From assembly GCF_000471905.2 (NCBI RefSeq), contig NW_006494865.1, positions 532,496 through 596,495 of the forward strand: a DNA stretch of 64,000 nucleotides, written 5' to 3'. Positions 11,881 to 23,297 of the stretch are shown in pieces. Both the position numbers and the translations under genes were made by a program. The notes under the pieces were generated by a model. That model worked only from the letters and a program-made list of their open reading frames with translations, was not told the DNA's origin and did no database searches. Source of the DNA: Amborella trichopoda. Lineage: Eukaryota; Streptophyta; Magnoliopsida; Amborellales; Amborellaceae. Position 1 is the stretch's first letter, and every line of letters starts with the position of its first letter.

Positions 11881-12097
11881 TCCTCCTCAGCTTCCCTATC
11901 CCGCCATGCCTTCTAATTGGCCAGAAAATGTTTGGGTCATCACAGATGAATCTCGAGCTGCTGGTGGCTCGTGGATGCCTGATTGGATGAAAGCACGAGG
12001 CGAGCTACGCTTGGGAGAGGCCTGAGAAATTCTTCCTTGACTGAAGGCTGAGGAAGACAATTCCTTCTACTAGCTGATCTAGGTTCTCGTCATTGTT

Positions 12098-12545
12098 TGA
12101 AGGTATTTTTCATCAACATGGGGCCTCCGTTCAATAAAGGCCTAGCAAGTAGTGGAAATTTTGACAGTCTCAGAACAGCCCCAGAACTGGCCAAAATCTT
12201 CATGAAGTCTCTCAAGAGTCTCCTGCCATGTTTCGTCGCATTCCAACATGTCTAAGGTAGTGCAGATTGAGAAACAATTCCGGTAGAATCAGCCTCTAAC
12301 ACCCTGAAACGGACCCCTATAACTACAGCTACATTTTTCAGTATCTTAAATTATTGTGGAACTACCCCCATTAGATTTTGCATGGTTGAAAACCCTCACG
12401 GATCATGTTTCAACTGAAACAGACATTCCAAGAAGAAGTTATAGGTGAAAGAGTGAAAGTCACGACTAGTGACTTTCAACTCTCATATCTCACTCGTCCT
12501 AAGTCATATCTCCCTCAAATTTGGCGAACATGTTCGTCTAGTCAT
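12098..12545 (+). repeat. Direct repeat R, copy 2
   Basis: Second copy of the repeat at 7958-8460, same orientation. About 150 bases (11945-12097) separate the right end of the solo LTR from this copy. Divergence between copies is considerable, so the duplication is old. Confidence 0.8.
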
Positions 12546-13244
12546 GATGACGGATTCGATATGTGGAACGCCTCATGACGATACTTGAGAGCGAAGAAAA
12601 GCTAGAGAGAAGTTGTTGATTCGTGAAGAAAGTGCAGGAAACTCAGCAGCATCGTGCCTCGCTCGAGTGGCCAAATCACGCTGCTCGCTAGCCTGAGCGA
12701 TGTGAGACCAATTCCATGACGGGCTGAAGGTCTCGGCCCATCTCTTACATGAACCTCGTACATGATTAACAGTTGGATACTGCACATGAAGCCGACAAAC
12801 AGAATGCATTGTCGTTGGAATCCTTGATTACGGCCAAAATTCCACACTTTCAAAATCTTCGTTCGGTCATGGAATAGAGCTGCATTTGTGCCCCATGATC
12901 GTAGTGGCATGCTCAGTAAGCGAAGAAAACACAGAAAAACATCAAGGAATGAACACACTATCTATCCAAAGTTTCAAGATCTACTCAAATTTCAAGTCAC
13001 GTGATCGTGCACCAAAAACACAATTCATGGCTCGAAGTTGGTATCAAATCGATCACCATGCCGAGCCCTACAAGAAAACAATCACCTTACGATCAACCAG
13101 TGCAAGATCACTCGAGGTCTAGGGAAATACAGGGACTGTTCTGGAATCTCACAACTTGTTAGGAAGGGGGTAAATATGTCATTTTCCACCCTATAATTTC
13201 TTTTAATTCAATTTAATCTTAATTTCCAGCAATTAGGGTTACGT
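12546..13244. other. No gene seen
   Basis: Short frames on both strands without recognisable domains. The segment 13150-13200 ('aatatgtcattttccaccc') resembles eroded plant repeat. I cannot support an exon or element boundary here. Confidence 0.45.
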
Positions 13245-14598
13245 TTGATCCTCCACCCATGTTTGGGCACATTTCTATATATAAGTACCATCATTGTACG
13301 TTTGATCCTCCACTCAAAAAATGGAGGGACAGAGGCATACACACAAAAGAGAGAGTTTTCACTTAATAAAAGTTTCTCTTTCTTACCATTGTGGTGTCAC
13401 GTTTGAGAGAGAGAGTGAGGTGAGAGAAACTTTTGATCGGTACCTCTAGGATTGAGGTAAGCCTTCTCTCTCTTCCTTTTCTTTTCTTCTCTTCTCTCTC
13501 TTCCTTTTCTTTTCTTCTTTCGTCTCTCTTCTCCCCTCTCTTCTTCGTCTTAGTTCCTTGTGGAGGTTGTGCACGGCAGTGGAAGTGTCATGCATGCCTC
13601 TCCCTTGGTCCCACAAGTTGTGCATGGCGATGGTAGTGCCGTGCACGAGTCCCCCTCCCCTTCTATTTGATTGTCTCTTTCTTCTAGTGAAGTCTGTAGA
13701 TGACGTTGCCTATCGCTTGCCACAGATGTAGCTGTGACGTCTCGGTGAAGAACCCAGACGGTGAAACTTGTAGCTACTTGCAGGGGTCTTCCTCTACTAC
13801 ACGTCTAGCAAAGACAGCGATATCTTTCGCCGTCTGCCCGACCGATGCCCATCGCCATTATCCCTGCGTCCCACACCTCTCTCTGTTCGACCTAGGAGAA
13901 ACCATCGTCATGTGCCTGGTCAGGAGCCAGTGCCGTCTGTAAGGGATGTGTCATCTCCTTGGGTTGTCGACAACGATGCCTATTGACGTTTGACATCTCG
14001 TTCTTTCCTCTTTGCCATCTCATTGTTTCCTCTTTCTCCTCTCTCTTGACTGAGGGTAGACCTAGCCTATCACCAATGCGTCGACCACAGTTTCGATTAG
14101 TATTGTCGTCGTGCTAGTCTTGAGAACCATGCCCATCTTGCTACCACTCCGAGTTGGTAATTTCTGGTTGTTATGCTAGTCTCACCCCTACGTCAAACTC
14201 TCTTCTCTTTTCTATCTTTCACCAAACCTTGCACTTCGTCACCTTCTCATGTGAACATGCATTGCCCTAAGACAAGGGATCCCTTCGACCCACTTATCTT
14301 ACAAATTAACCATAGAAGTGTTCTGCAGAAAAACAAGAGGATTACAGGTCAAGGGAGGCGATTCAAAGCCAGCTCAACTAGCCCAAGGGATTTCTTCGTG
14401 ATATAAGAGGGCGCCCACGCGAGCCAGCCGAATAAGTCCCTAACCCACCTAAATTCCTCTCTCATTAGTTGGTATATCTGTCCTTGCCCTCCAGCAAGGT
14501 TTTGAGAGAGCGATCTCAAATATTGGGTTCACCAGAAACCCGAGACACGAGCTGTTAGATCACCTAGATCCGGAGGATGAGATCGAGGCACCTGACCA
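13245..14598 (+). mobile_element. Element B: 5' LTR (start approximate)
   Basis: The right end is fixed by the primer-binding box at 14600 and by similarity of 14390-14598 to the LTR ends at 1-405, 28500-28813 and 31440-31754. Inside it are a TATA-like TATATATAAG (13276-13285), a pyrimidine-rich tract (13455-13555) and inverted GTGCACGGCA/TGCCGTGCAC arms (13569-13578, 13637-13646). The pyrimidine tract followed by 'gcacggcagtg' is also seen in the LTR of element C (27000-27200), which supports a common LTR. The left boundary is a guess from the loss of recognisable LTR features. Confidence 0.5.
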
Positions 14599-14599
14599 G

Positions 14600-14620
14600 C
14601 TTGGCGACTCCACTAGGTAT
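14600..14620 (+). other. Element B: primer-binding site
   Basis: CTTGGCGACTCCACTAGG follows directly on the LTR end and is shared, with small changes, by elements A, C and D. A box of this form is expected for Ogre/Tat-type elements; the cognate tRNA was not verified. Confidence 0.65.
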
Positions 14621-16180
14621 TTACTACCCCTTAGTCGGTTCGCTCTTGTTTGACCAGTTTCCATTTTACTTTCTGCACCTATTTTTATGGCACCTGGGTT
14701 GTTCAACCTGTTAGTCCGAGTCTGGGACTTCCTTATCCTCGCACGCGTCCCAGAGAAGTGAGTCACTCATGCCTCCTTCCCTACTCTCCTTTTGAGTCAG
14801 GACTCACGATCTGGCTCCCAGGTTTTCACCTGGATTGGTGTGAGAGGGAACTTAAAGGTTCCTACCTCCCCGCTTTGTTACCCTGGTGGACTCTCCACGA
14901 AGGCCCCTTGCATGGGTAGCACTCCTGCTGCTGCACACCCTGCTACTGACAAATCTCCTACCAGTCATACTGTTGCGGTACACTGGAAGGCTGCCCCATC
15001 CATTTCTATGAAAGGAAACCAAATTTTCCTCGCTCCTGATGTTCTCTGCAAGGAAACCCCCTGTGCTCCTTCACTACTCCGAGCCTCCACACCTTGAGGG
15101 TCGGTACATAGAGGCGGAGCTCCTAAGGTCTTCACCCCTTGCACACACTCAAAGGCGCGTGGTCTATCCACCCGAGCCACACCTCGGGCAACCCTCATGT
15201 TCCCTTGAACTTGCATCTAGGCCAAATCTTCTCGATCAAAACCCTACATGCGTTGTGCAGTAACATTCCACAGCTCAGGGCAGTCGCTAGTTCTATGCCA
15301 CCTCGAGCACACGAGGGTCGACCGTTCCGTCTTCCCTCCTGGCACACACAGCTCAATCTTGTGAGAGACAAGCTACCACCACGTCCCTCACAAACACAAG
15401 CTCTTGAGCCTGGGCCTCCTCAAGTTGAACCCATTAACCGAGCTCGGTCTGACCCCCCAAGTCACTCAGATGGCTAACCCTAAAGGTGCACATGCACCAT
15501 CTTTGTAGGTCCCTCTTTGATCAAGACTCGGTCGGAGTGATGAACTAGCTTCTTCCTTTGCCGCTTCCTCGACGTTAGGCAAGCATCTCGAGCCCTGATA
15601 TTAAAAGGTCTTCCCTAAGAGTAGCATCTTGACCCAGCCCCGAGTCAACCGAACACCCGGGCCTCATTAAGGAATTCGAGGGCGACGGCTTGCTATCAGA
15701 CAGAGGCCTCCAGCCTCCAAGATAAGAACCAAAGCTGCCCTCCATCCTAAGGACTCACTCCCTGCTCCAGCTCATAGACATGGCCCTCTTCTATTGAAAG
15801 AAAACGGGGCAGTCCAGGTCTCAGGCTCGGTTCTGGAATGAGGTCCACAGCCGCCTCAAGATCAAGAAAAAAAGAGGCTTGCAGATCCTGACTAGGAAAA
15901 CCTCCAAGGAAGTCAAACTCACCACCCCTGACGACCTCCTGCCTTGTAATCCCCTCTTCCTGTTTCAAACCCCGGAACTAAAGCAAGTCTAGGAATATTG
16001 TTTGGTGATCACCATTGAGAAGTCACGGTCCCAAGACCGTCAAGAACTGGTCCTCATAAGATCGGTATACAAAGCCTGAGTCCAGTTGAGGCAAGCTGTG
16101 CCCATCCAGATTGACTTTCCATGCATGACTCGCTAGCCTCGGCAGTCTGCTACATCACCTAACTCTGACCTCCTAGAAGA
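14621..16180 (+). mobile_element. Element B: long 5' leader
   Basis: About 1.6 kb between the primer-binding site and recognisable gag. It shares blocks with the leader of C, for example 'ttggtgtgagaggga' (14836) against 29061, and 'ccttgcatgggt' (14905) against 29132. Its distal part (about 15980-16200) contains gag N-terminal coding remnants matching C and D. Several short frames occur but are not conserved as a single reading frame. Confidence 0.55.
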
Positions 16181-17160
16181 AACAGTTAGTGTCATGGTGA
16201 TCAATGACTCGAACGATGCTTAGGAGGAGCGGAGGAACAAGTTCAAGGAAATGATGCAAGCCATCCTTGGAAAGATGGAGTGCCTAGAGGCCTCTAGGTC
16301 CCATTCTTCATCTGATTCCCCGACCGGTGGGGACACAACTCCTAAGAAGACTCCCCCTCCAGTCTCAAAAGATAGCTCCTCTTCTCACGGGGTCTCCCAA
16401 ACCGACATAGAGGCTAGGGTGGCCCATAGCCTCAAGAACAAGGTCGCGGACATGCAGGAGACACCACTCTATCAAAATCTGTATCCTTCATACATTGATC
16501 AGGTGTCCTTTCCCCTGAATTGCTAAAAAGGGAAACTCCCCCTGTTCAATGGTACCACGTCTCCTCACCAGCATAAGGCCCACTTCCAAGCGGTCTGCCG
16601 TGAGACGGCAATAGACGGACGTCTCCTCCTCCACCAGTTCGTCGAGACTCTCGATGGAGCAGCCTTCTTGTGGTATGCTCAGTTGCCGCCAAACTTGGTG
16701 CACACCTGGCAAGAAATGGAGCAGTTGTTTTATCAACTCTTATACGAAGTTTAAACATAAAAACCATCAAGCTCCTCACCTTGATGTAAGACCTCAGAGA
16801 GCCGGTTGATAAGTTCATCACCTGATGGAGTGAGTTGGCAACGTTTCACGCCACTCCCATGACCTAGAAAGAAGCAGTCCAGATATGCATATGAAACATG
16901 CTTCCCAAAATCGCCCTACATGTCGAGGCATTCAATCCACCCTCCATGTCAGAGCTCATCTCAAAGGAAGTTCATATCGAGGAATTGTCCAAGCACCACG
17001 ACAACCTTTGTCAGCAATCCTCTGGCTCAAACTCTCGCTCCAGTAGTCGGGGCAATGAAAAGGCAGTGATCAGTCCGGCTGTCACCGTGACTGACACCAA
17101 AGGCACAACTCCCCAAACTCTCGACCTCTCTAAATCACAAACACCTCAGACCTGGGGCTA
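16181..17160 (+). pseudogene. Element B: gag (capsid-like domain)
   Basis: The frame 16251-16526 gives 'MMQAILGKMECLEAS' and 'PLYQNLYPSYIDQVSFP'. It continues after a stop as 'KLPLFNGTTSPHQHKAHF' (about 16530-16585) and 'FVETLDGAAFLWYAQLPPN' (16640-16700), the core of the plant retrotransposon gag domain. Further on, after indels, 16898-17161 encodes 'MLPKIALHVEAFNPPSMSE'. The same blocks recur in D (35618-36640), which confirms family identity. Gag would package the element RNA. Stops near 16524 and 16752 and frame changes after 16750 inactivate it. Confidence 0.8.
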
Positions 17161-17284
17161 GCAGTAGTCTTACAATGCGGTCCCGCCTCCTAAAAATAGT
17201 AAGCAGAACAACTATCAGACCCAGTACCAGAATAAGGTTTACCACTTTGACACGGAGTGGACCCCTGCACTGCTTCAACTGCTG

Positions 17285-18130
17285 TTGGAAAAGAACATGA
17301 TCCAGCTACTAGAGGTCACCACTGTAGAGTCGCTAGAGCAGGAGTCAAATGAGAAGTACTGCGCCAATCATAGGAGAGTAGCCCACCCCACTCACGACTG
17401 CTACAAGCTCAATGACACTATTGATGACCTTATCAACAAGGGCCAGATAAATCTCGAAGAGTTGCAAAAGCCATTCGAGGCAGTTGAGGCATCTCACATA
17501 GTCACGATCCAAGAGGACGATGGGGCATCAGCTATTCTTCATGCATTTTTCTCTATAATGCTCGAAGAAGGGATCGCCACCCCAAAGCCGACAAGCCAAC
17601 CCAAGTTCCTGCCTCCAGGGACCGAGAACCTCTGGTGCGCGTACCACCGAATACAATGTCATGGCATCAGCGAGTGCACTGGCTTTTATAAACTCTTGGT
17701 AGAAAAGATGCAGTAGTGTCAGGAAGGTCAGGGCGAGCCGGCAAGACACCCTCAAGCCCCTCTTCCACCTATGCAAGAAGATTCCCTAACGCAAGCCCAG
17801 CAAAATACTGAGCAAGACCCTCTGCAGGCCCTCTTTGAAGCAATGCTTCAACAGGGTCTTGTCACTCCTAAGTCAACCACACAACCTAAGGGTCTTACCC
17901 GGGGCACGAAAAAATCATGGTGCCCCTATCACTAAGTGTGGGGTCACGAACTCAAGGAGTGCACTGGGTTCGAGGCCATAGTCGCGAAGAAAGTCCAGCA
18001 AGGCTACATCGTTTGTGCGGTTCTCTCAGGACATGTCCAAGCCCTCGCTCCCGTCCAAGAGGAAGCCCCGCTACATGCCCCTCATGAGCATGCACTGGAC
18101 CTTTTAGAGCCCTCAACCTCTCATCCCTAG
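17285..18130 (+). pseudogene. Element B: gag C-terminus with three zinc-knuckle-like repeats
   Basis: Three C-x2-H...H-x4-C units can be read: 'CANHRRVAHPTHDC' (about 17360-17401), 'CAYHRIQCHGISEC' (17635-17676) and 'CPYH*VWGHELKEC' (17920-17961, with an in-frame stop). The second and third lie in related modules of about 285 bp, each led by 'ALHAFF/ALFEAMLQQGLVTPK'-like sequence, so a zinc-finger module was duplicated in tandem. Such fingers bind nucleic acid in gag. The first frame ends at a stop at 17714. Confidence 0.65.
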
Positions 18131-18615
18131 GAAGTCTACCATGGATGAAGTAGGCTCAAATCCCTGAAATGTGAGGCACTCTACCAAGCTAGGGCCACTC
18201 ACGAGCCTGATAGGGCTGTCCAAACACCCCCTCAGAAATCCTGAAGGAGACGATCAGCATCTAGGTCAGCCAGTCAAAGGAATCATCTTCCTCAGCCACT
18301 AGTCGAGGAAGGATTCCTTCCCTTCCTCAGCTGCCGACCCTGAGAGACTTCATCCCATGCATAGCTCGCCTCATCTTATCGTCCAATCTGGCAGATGGCC
18401 CTGCGTTATCAATATCTCCGGAGACTGCCAAAATGGGTGACAATGTTAAAAGCACCCCACGACGGTCAAAACCGGGGCATGACCTTAAATACCACCGGCA
18501 AACATCTAATTCCGGCGACGACGTAAATAGCTACCCGGAATGTTCTAACTCTTCTTCTCCTTTCCCTTCTTTTATTCCTTGTACAGGTACCGCTTGACAA
18601 TGCTTAGATTTCGAC
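18131..18615 (+). other. Element B: gag-RT spacer, intron-like, protease not found
   Basis: Where the protease would be expected there is no D-T/S-G motif in any plus frame. The end of the segment reads pyrimidine-rich 'cccttcttttattccttgtacag|gta', ending about 18586, which looks like a 3' splice acceptor. Ogre elements are known for an intron in this part of the polyprotein, so this may be its remnant; a donor was not identified. Confidence 0.35.
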
Positions 18616-20163
18616 TTGCTAAACAAAGAGTTCGGAGGCACAAGCCTCCCCACTTCGCAGCAAGAACGCCTCAAAGAACTGCTGGCCCAGGCGGTAGGAT
18701 TCTCGACAGCCGCCGACGCCCTAGCAACACAGGCTAAAACTGAACCATCTTCGAGCTCCTACTCTCACGAGGCCTGTCACTTGCTCCAAGTACATGAGGC
18801 GTCGCTTGGCTCGGGGCAAGTACCTAGTGAGCCCAATTATGAGGTCATAGACCCCTCGCTTTAAGTCGACTTTTCCATCTCCTGTACCAGCCAGAGACAA
18901 GTCCTCTCCCACATTTTGCCCATCCTAGAGGCCGAGATGTCAGGATCATGGGTAGCCACATTCGAGATCAAAGAAAACCCTTGCGAGTCCCACTACAAGG
19001 TACTCCAGGAAGCCCTTGAAGAGCGGGAAGAGGGCGGACAAGCTACTGCTCATGAACTTGAAGATATCAACTTTGGACATGAGGCTTACCCAAGGCCACA
19101 CTTCATCTCAACAAGGATGTCACTAGAAGAGAAAGAAAGCTATGTCTCCTTCCTTTGAGCAAATTGGGATGTCTTCGCTTGTCATTATCATGAGATGCCC
19201 GATCTAAACCTCTAGATTATTGTCCATTACCTTGGTATTGATCCAACCATCAAACCCATGAAGCAAAAATCAAGAAGGTTTAGGCCAGACCTCGAGATGT
19301 AGATCGATGTTGAGGTGAACAAGCTCAGGTAAGCTGGATTCGTATGTGAGTTCAAATACCCAAGATGGCTGGCAAATGTCGTCCCAGTCAAGAAGAAGAA
19401 TGGCCAAATCAGAGTCTGCATTGACTTTCGTGACTTGAACACTGCTTGTCTCAAGGATGATTTCCCCCTGTCGTTCAGCGAGATGCTGGTTGACTCCACA
19501 ACCCATTGCCAAATCTTCTCCTTTATGGATGATTATTCTGGTTACAACTAAATCAGGACGGCGTCAGAGGATGAGGAGGCCACTGCATTCTTGACTCCAA
19601 AAGGTGTCTTTTGCTACACTGTGATGCCTTTTGAGCTAAAGAATTCTGACGCCACATACCAACGAGCCATGAAAACCATCTTCGAGGACATGATTCACAA
19701 GGACGTCGAGTGCTGTGTGGATGACTTGGTGGTAATGTCTGAAACAAAAGTCACTCACGTGCAAGACCTTAAAAAGGTGTTTGAGCGCTTGCAGCGTCAC
19801 CAGCTCAAGATGAACCCCTTGAAATGCGCCTTCAGCGTACGCTCAGAAAATTACTTAGGTTTTATCGTGAGATACCTTGGGCTGGAGATCGCGCCAGTCA
19901 AAATCAAGGCAATACAGGACATGTCGCCGCCTACAACCCTCCATGAACTGTGGTCTCTCCAAGAACAACTCGCCTTCATTCGGAGGTTCATTTCTAACCT
20001 TTCAGGGCGATGCAGACCCTTTTCACACCTCCTGAAGAAGGACACTCCCTTCAAATGGGATGAAGCGTTTCAATCTGTGTTTGAGGACATCAAGGAGTAC
20101 TTGTTGAATCCATCAGTACCCTCTAAGCCAGTGTTAGGAAGGCCTCTCATATCCTATACATGA
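18616..20163 (+). pseudogene. Element B: reverse transcriptase, one frame with nonsense codons
   Basis: A single frame can be followed from 18616 to 20163, interrupted only by stops (18862, 19156, about 19213, 19300, 19330 and 19549). RT landmarks in order: 'YPRWLANVVPVKKKNGQIRV' (about 19358-19418), 'IDFRDLNTACLKDDFPL' (19420-19470), 'FSFMDDYSGYN' (19516-19548), 'YTVMPFELKNSDATYQRAM' (19615-19671), catalytic 'CVDDLVV' (19714-19734) and 'LKMNPLKCAFSV' (19804-19839). The usual Tyr of YxDD is Cys here; both Asp are kept. RT copies element RNA into DNA. Preservation of frame with mainly point nonsense suggests decay by substitution. Confidence 0.9.
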
Positions 20164-20560
20164 CCGCCCTCGACGAGTCACTCGGGGCACTCTTGGTGCA
20201 AAATAATGATGGAAGGAAAGAGACAGCACTCTATTATCTCAGTCGTAGAATGTAAGGGGCCGAGAAGAATTACCCTCCAATCGAAAAAATGTGCCTAGCC
20301 TTGATCTTTAAGGTACAGAAGCTCCGCCATTACTTGCTCGACCACGAGGTCAAGTTAATCTCCAAGGTAGACTTGGTCAAGTTCCTTCTGACCCGGTCAT
20401 GCTTGTCAGGATGTTTGGCCAAGTGGGCACCATTGCTGATGAAGTTCGATATCATGTAGGTACCACAAAAGGCAGTTAAAGGTCAAGCCCTAGCAGACTT
20501 CCTTATGGCTCACCAGTCCCTTCAGAATCTCCCCTGTCAAGCGATCTCCCAGATTAAGAA
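20159..20560 (+). pseudogene. Element B: RNase H, frameshifted
   Basis: After a shift near 20155 another frame reads 'MTALDESLGALLVQN', 'ETALYYLSRRM*GAEKNYPP', 'HYLLDHEVKLISKVD' and 'KGQALADFLMAH' (ending about 20510). This is the RT-linked RNase H and connection segment that degrades the RNA strand during copying. One internal TAA after 'SRRM' and the frameshift prevent expression. Confidence 0.75.
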
Positions 20561-21060
20561 GTTTTATGTACGGTGCTAACTCTGTCGTGGGAGATGTACT
20601 TTGACAGAGCATTCTAGTCTTATAAAGGGGACGTCGAAGTAGTGTTACTGACTCCTGATGGAGGATTTAATTGCTCTATCCTTCTCACTTGTAGAGCCAT
20701 TTTCTCATAATGAATCCAAGTATCAAGCGCTCATAATTGGACTGGAGATCGCCCAGGGGCTAGACTTAGAGAACCTAAATATCTTCGGTGACTCTGAGCT
20801 GGTCATCCGACAGCTAAAGGGATTTATGACATAAGGAAGGATAATCTCATGCCTTATCATGACACAACCAAAACATACATAGCTCAATTTGATGACTTCT
20901 TCTTGAGTCATGTCCCTAGAAGGCTAAACTCGCAGGTTGATGTGCGCTCAAAGCTCGATGCCACTATCCAATTGTCTTCCACAGGGCCCACTCCAGTTTG
21001 GGTAACTGAATTTAGACATGTTGACTTGAGAACCGAAGTAGAAGCAGACAATTAGAGGGA
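20561..21060 (+). pseudogene. Element B: second (archaeal-type) RNase H
   Basis: 'EMYFDRAF*SYKGDVEVVL' (20588-20645), then after a shift 'NESKYQALIIGLEIAQGL' (20710-20763), 'LNIFGDSELVIRQLKG' (20777-20824) and 'LNSQVDVRSKLDAT' (about 20925-20965). This extra RNase H between pol RNase H and integrase is diagnostic of the Tat/Ogre lineage. The usual 'AEYxAL' reads 'SKYQAL', so the catalytic Glu position appears changed. Stops and a frameshift are present. Confidence 0.7.
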
Positions 21061-21289
21061 TGTCTTCCTGAGTGTCTGCCTTACCCATTCGGGGCACTGC
21101 TCGTAGCTAGGGATGTCATCAAGACAGAACAAGAAATTTCCCAAGGAAAATAATCCAAGGCCAGGGAGCAGGAGCCCGGATTCTTTGACCCGATGTGTGC
21201 AGAGGTTGAACAAGTAGTTGATTGGAGGGAGCCTATCATGGACTTCATGAAACATGGAAGGTTTCCTCTAGATCGAGTGGAATGTAATG

Positions 21290-22475
21290 ACATACGACAG
21301 ATGTCCACCAAGTACACCCTTCTCAATGGGGATGTCCTCTTTCGTTAGTCATTTGATAGAGTCCTCCTCTAATGGGTCAATCCTCAAGAGGCAAGAAAAG
21401 TGCTCGAAGAAGTACACTCGGGCATCTGCGGGCTGCATCAGTTCGGCCCCAATCTCTACAAGCACATATGCAGACTCGACTAATACTGGCCTTCCATGGT
21501 AGCTGACACTCAAAACTATGCCAAAAGATTCAAGGTGTGCCAAATTCACTCAAGTCTCGTTCATCAGACCCCAGAGCCTCTCCATCCTACAGTGACATCA
21601 TGGCCTTTTTCCTAGTGAGGCATGGACATTGTAGGACTCATCGACCCTCCTTCTTCTTTGGGTCATGCCTTCATTTTGACGGCGACATACTACTTTTCCA
21701 AATGGGCTGAGGCAGTCCATCTCAGACAAGTTCCAAGGACCGCTGTGGCTAACTTCGTGCAACACCACATCATCTACCAGTTCGGGGTCCCAGACTGAAT
21801 AATTTCTGATAATAGCCCTTAGTTCAGGAGCCAGCATGTGGATCACCTAGTCAACCAGTTCGGTTTTGAGTGGAAGTACTCGACTATGTACTACCTTAAA
21901 AACAATGGGTTAGCTGAGGAGTTGAACAAGACTTTGTGCGGGGTGCTCCGTAAGTCGGTGTCAAAGTCAAAGAAGAACTGGCAGGAGAAGTTGCCTGACG
22001 CTCTGTGGGCCCATTGTACTACCACTCGCAATGCTATAAATTCCACCCCTTATTCCCTGGTCTATGGGGGTGAGGCAGTCCTACCCCTCGAAATTCAAAT
22101 ACCCTCACTCCATGTTGCTATACATCTGAGACTAACTGATGACGAGAGGGTCAGGCTCTGCTACCAAGAGTTGGATGCTCTTGATGAAAAGAGACTAGAG
22201 GCCCAAAAGAACCTTGACCTCAATCAAGGACGAATGAAGAGAGCCTTTAACAAGTCTGTCAAGGTTCGGTCATTCGATCATGGGGACCTAGTCCTACCAG
22301 TCAAGAGATCGATCATCATGCACGGGCATCGCAAAGGAAAGTTCTAGCCTAAGTGGGAGGGTCCATTCGTAATCAAGAAGATTACACCAAGTGGAGCCTA
22401 TATACTGATGAACTTTTATGGAGAAGAGGTGATGCCCCCTACCAACTGGCGATATTTAAAGAAGTATTTTCCCTA
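21290..22475 (+). pseudogene. Element B: integrase
   Basis: The zinc-binding region reads 'EVHSGICGLHQFGPN' (21410-21455) and 'YAKRFKVCQIH' (21515-21547), keeping both His but only one clear Cys of the pair. The core keeps the D-D-E set: 'GMDIVGLIDPP' (about 21619), 'GVPD*IISDNSP' (21786-21820) and 'NNGLAEELNKTL' (21900-21935). The C-terminal part 'PKWEGPFVIKKITPSGAY' (22349-22402) and 'NWRYLKKYFP' match the Tat-type tail; no chromodomain is seen. The longest open part is 21838-22347. Integrase would insert element DNA into the chromosome. Several stops inactivate it. Confidence 0.9.
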
Positions 22476-23287
22476 ACATGGCAATAAAGTGCTGTGTGTG
22501 CAATAAAAAGATAGAAATGAAATATGGGAAACATCAAGCCAACTCAAAGAAAATTCATTTCTTTTATTGCATTAGAAAAAGGTGCAAGTTACAATCGAAA
22601 GCCCATTGTCAGGGAAGTTACAAAGCTCTTGCATCCGAGGATAAGAGGACGGTTACAAACCATGGCCAGCGGCGTTGCTCTTGCATTTGAGGATAAGAGG
22701 ACAGTTACAGGCCAAGAGAAACACCCTTCTCAAGAAGAACCAAACCCACCAAAGAAATGCCTGCCCCATGGAGAATTGGAAAACCCTCTTAGAGAAGTTA
22801 TCCTCGGTCCCGCCAAGGCGAATGGTTACGGGCTAGAAAAACAAGCCGACAACTTCTGAGTCAGCTTCAATTCATCTGACAAGTATATCAAACATACAAG
22901 GCAGACTTCTCTGGCAAGGAACTGGCTTATGATGGAGAGCATACCCTGTTCATAGTGGACGCCCTTCCACATAATAATATGGACTTCACAGTTGTGCTTG
23001 AGGACTTGGCTTCCAACACACCATGTCGGCAAGGCCTCCCCATTTGCCATCACTCTTGACCCCCGCAAGGCATCGTCATTCAAGGTCATCACCATGTGTA
23101 ACACAATGTCGTGTCTTATCATCACCATGGGCAGGATAACGTCACGCGGGACTATAACCGTTAGCCTCATGCCCGCAAGCATGGCTATCGCCGTGTGTGA
23201 CCTAGGGACATGCAAAGACAGCGCTGCATGTGACTTAATGGCATGCGTGACTTTAAAGCACCCCAGTCCCCAATGTTCCCAATTTTT
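22476..23287 (+). mobile_element. Element B: 3' untranslated region
   Basis: Sequence between the integrase stop (22473-22475) and the polypurine tract. It has short frames without domains and one tandem duplication of 52 bp (units starting about 22628 and 22680, sharing 'gaggataagaggac'). The 'tttattgcattagaaaaagg' region (22562-22581) and following resemble the 3' ends of Tat-type elements. Confidence 0.5.
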
Positions 23288-23296
23288 GGGGGGGCA
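23288..23296 (+). other. Element B: candidate polypurine tract
   Basis: TTTTTGGGGGGGCAT precedes a TGACGCC that could be the first bases of the 3' LTR. Position and composition fit a second-strand primer site, but because the downstream sequence does not match the LTR before 14598, this remains tentative. Confidence 0.4.
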
Positions 23297-23297
23297 T

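Larger units (their letters stand above)
8471..11944. mobile_element. Probable solo LTR (about 3.5 kb) with 5-bp flanking duplication
   Basis: The segment begins TGTCACAACCCCACCCC and ends GGGTCATCACA, giving TG...CA termini. The five bases before it (8466-8470, GAGGA) nearly match the five after it (11945-11949, GATGA), consistent with an aged target-site duplication. It contains no open reading frame with recognisable gag or pol motifs, only AT-rich sequence, a 52-bp tandem array spanning the assembly gap, a GA run near 11337 and a 48-bp minisatellite. Long LTRs with 'TGTCACA' ends occur in plant chromoviruses, but I cannot assign a lineage. Because of the gap the true length is uncertain, and an internal region cannot be fully excluded. 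Confidence 0.55.
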
